Below are positions 62,900-64,000 of a stretch of DNA of 64,000 nt, in pieces. Under the pieces are notes generated by a model that saw only the letters and a list, made by a program, of their open reading frames with translations, made no database searches and was not told the origin of the DNA. The stretch comes from Ga0077527 sp945862135 (GTDB taxonomy: Bacteria; Pseudomonadota; Gammaproteobacteria; Burkholderiales; SG8-41). The stretch spans positions 219,047 through 283,046 of the forward strand of contig CAXNMF010000005.1 in the NCBI GenBank assembly GCA_964203275.1. The letters run 5' to 3'. Every line of letters starts with the position of its first letter. Positions within the stretch are counted from its first letter, which is position 1. The translations under genes and the position numbers were made by a program.

Positions 62900-63886
62900 T
62901 TACTGCGGCTGAATGCCTGCGACTTGCATGGCTTTCTTGTAACGCGCGATTTCCTTCGGCAGCAGATCTGCGAGAGGTGACAGTGCCAGCGGCCAGGCTT
63001 CAGCGCCCTGCGTGTCGAGGAATTTCTTCATGTCTGCGCTGGCGATGATCTTGTTGATCTCGGCATTGATGAACTTCAGCCGATCCGGGGACATGCCGGC
63101 AGGTGCGAAAGTACCCCACCACAGCTGATATTCGTACCCCGGCACGCCTTGTGAGGCGATGGTCGGGAGATCCGGGAACAGCGGTGATTTTTCCAGGCTG
63201 GTGACGCCGAGAATACGAATGCGTCCGGAGTCGCGCTGCGGCAGCAGGGCCGAAGAACTGGCGATGACGATTTCGACTTCACCCGATGCAATGGCCGTCA
63301 CTGCAAGCGAAATGCCCTTGTAAGGCACGTGTTGCATTTTGACGCCTGCTGCCGCTGCAAACAGAGCGCCGGAGAAATGGTTGTTGCCGCCGGTACCCGA
63401 TGAGCCATAGTTGAACTTGTCCGGATTCTTCTTGGCCAGAGCAATCAGTTCCTTGATGTTCTTCGCAGGCACCGAGGGGTGGAGCGCGAACAGCATCGGC
63501 GCGCGTGCAGTCATTCCGACGGGGATGATGGCCTTGGCCGGATCAAAAGGCAGTTTTGCGCGGACTGCAGCGGTGGCCGGATAGGATGAGGTATGGCCGA
63601 GCAGCGTATGGCCGTCAGGTTCCGCCTTGGTGACCATTTCGGTGCCGATCATGCCGCTGGCGCCCGGACGGTTGTCGACGATGACAGTGCGTCCCCAGGC
63701 TGTACCGAGACGCTGTGCAATTGCACGGCTCATCGCATCGGCTGATCCGCCCGCTGTGTAGGGTACGATCATGGTCAGATTTTTTGACGGGAACGCCCCT
63801 TGCGCTGCGACATCGGTTGCGGTGACAAAGGACAGTGCAGCAAGTGTGGCAGCGCCGAGAGCCGCCGTTAGTGATTTGGATTGCAT
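62900..63886 (-). CDS. Bug/TctC-family binding protein
   Basis: A 328-residue binding protein. ATG 63886 has GGAGGA at 7 bp spacing; the ATG at 63892 is only 1 bp from it and less likely. The signal peptide ends DVAAQ, then GAFPSKNLTMIVPYTAGGSAD, VDNRPGASGMIG, AEPDGHTLLGHT (His for Tyr) and QHVPYKGISL. It converges with the pirin gene across a GC-rich inverted repeat (62854-62877). Bases 63893-64000 show no gene. Confidence 0.92.
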   Translation of the reverse strand: MQSKSLTAALGAATLAALSFVTATDVAAQGAFPSKNLTMIVPYTAGGSADAMSRAIAQRLGTAWGRTVIVDNRPGASGMIGTEMVTKAEPDGHTLLGHTSSYPATAAVRAKLPFDPAKAIIPVGMTARAPMLFALHPSVPAKNIKELIALAKKNPDKFNYGSSGTGGNNHFSGALFAAAAGVKMQHVPYKGISLAVTAIASGEVEIVIASSSALLPQRDSGRIRILGVTSLEKSPLFPDLPTIASQGVPGYEYQLWWGTFAPAGMSPDRLKFINAEINKIIASADMKKFLDTQGAEAWPLALSPLADLLPKEIARYKKAMQVAGIQPQ

Positions 63887-64000
63887 GAGCATTCCTCCGT
63901 TATCAGATTATTTGAACTACCCGGGTATTTTAATCCCAAGCCGGGGCACGGCCAGCAGGGTTTGCAATCCGGCCTTCGGGCTTGGCCAGGCCGTGAATGC

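Noticed and set aside
7..64000. Long frames antisense to Bug, kinase and transporter genes
   Set aside because: They mirror high-GC codon patterns of the real genes (Arg/Ala/Gly-rich products) and have no start signals or domains.

Overview
The window looks like a GC-rich chromosome segment from a betaproteobacterium, probably Burkholderiales. The main reason is the very large number of Bug/TctC-type periplasmic binding proteins: twelve full-length copies and one decayed copy, with no TctA or TctB membrane subunit in the window. A PEP-CTERM surface protein, a likely sigma-54 promoter, a PhoX-family protein with a Pho-box-like site and many small-molecule hydrolases fit the same picture. Taxonomy is inferred from gene content only.

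Layout. 1-9.2 kb: CocE-type hydrolase end, Bug genes, a DASS carboxylate transporter, a MazE/MazF-like toxin-antitoxin pair, a fatty acid hydroxylase, an aminotransferase and an AstE/aspartoacylase-like protein. 9.3-22.1 kb is the accessory zone: a cupin gene, a HigA/RelE-type toxin-antitoxin pair, a cobalt-type nitrile hydratase cassette between two nearly identical 23-bp repeats, scattered fragments of a hydrolase and a cupin gene, a three-gene SIR2-HerA-KTSC operon of lower GC, and an argininosuccinate-lyase-like gene. 22.2-36.7 kb: PEP-CTERM protein, Bug-sulfatase-Bug group, glycosyltransferase/PAP2 pair, phoX, dgkA and an aldo/keto reductase. 36.8-41.9 kb: a large hybrid histidine kinase followed by an HD-GYP response regulator. 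42-55.7 kb: catabolic enzymes (amidohydrolase, dienelactone hydrolase, ThDP enzyme, alpha/beta hydrolases) interleaved with Bug genes. 55.8-56.9 kb: two adjacent redox genes, each with an in-frame TGA exactly at the expected catalytic cysteine. 57-64 kb: more Bug genes, a D-2-hydroxyacid dehydrogenase, an enoyl-CoA hydratase, a cyclase, an RcnB-like protein and a pirin.

Two points stand out. First, the TlpA-like thioredoxin (56372-56899) reads as W-Sec-S-T-C and the peroxiredoxin (55776-56351) as T-D-T-Sec. Both carry signal peptides and they are 20 bp apart in one orientation, so they look like an exported seleno-redox pair; a strong bSECIS-like hairpin follows the first TGA. Second, the SIR2-HerA antiphage module has a third gene, a 70-residue KTSC-domain protein, joined by a 4-bp ATGA overlap exactly as sir2 is joined to herA.

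Several otherwise well-conserved genes carry one frameshift or stop (near 16352, 18187, 21921, 24922, 40440 and 58702). This may reflect sequence quality rather than gene decay, so these genes are described as interrupted reading frames and not as confirmed pseudogenes.
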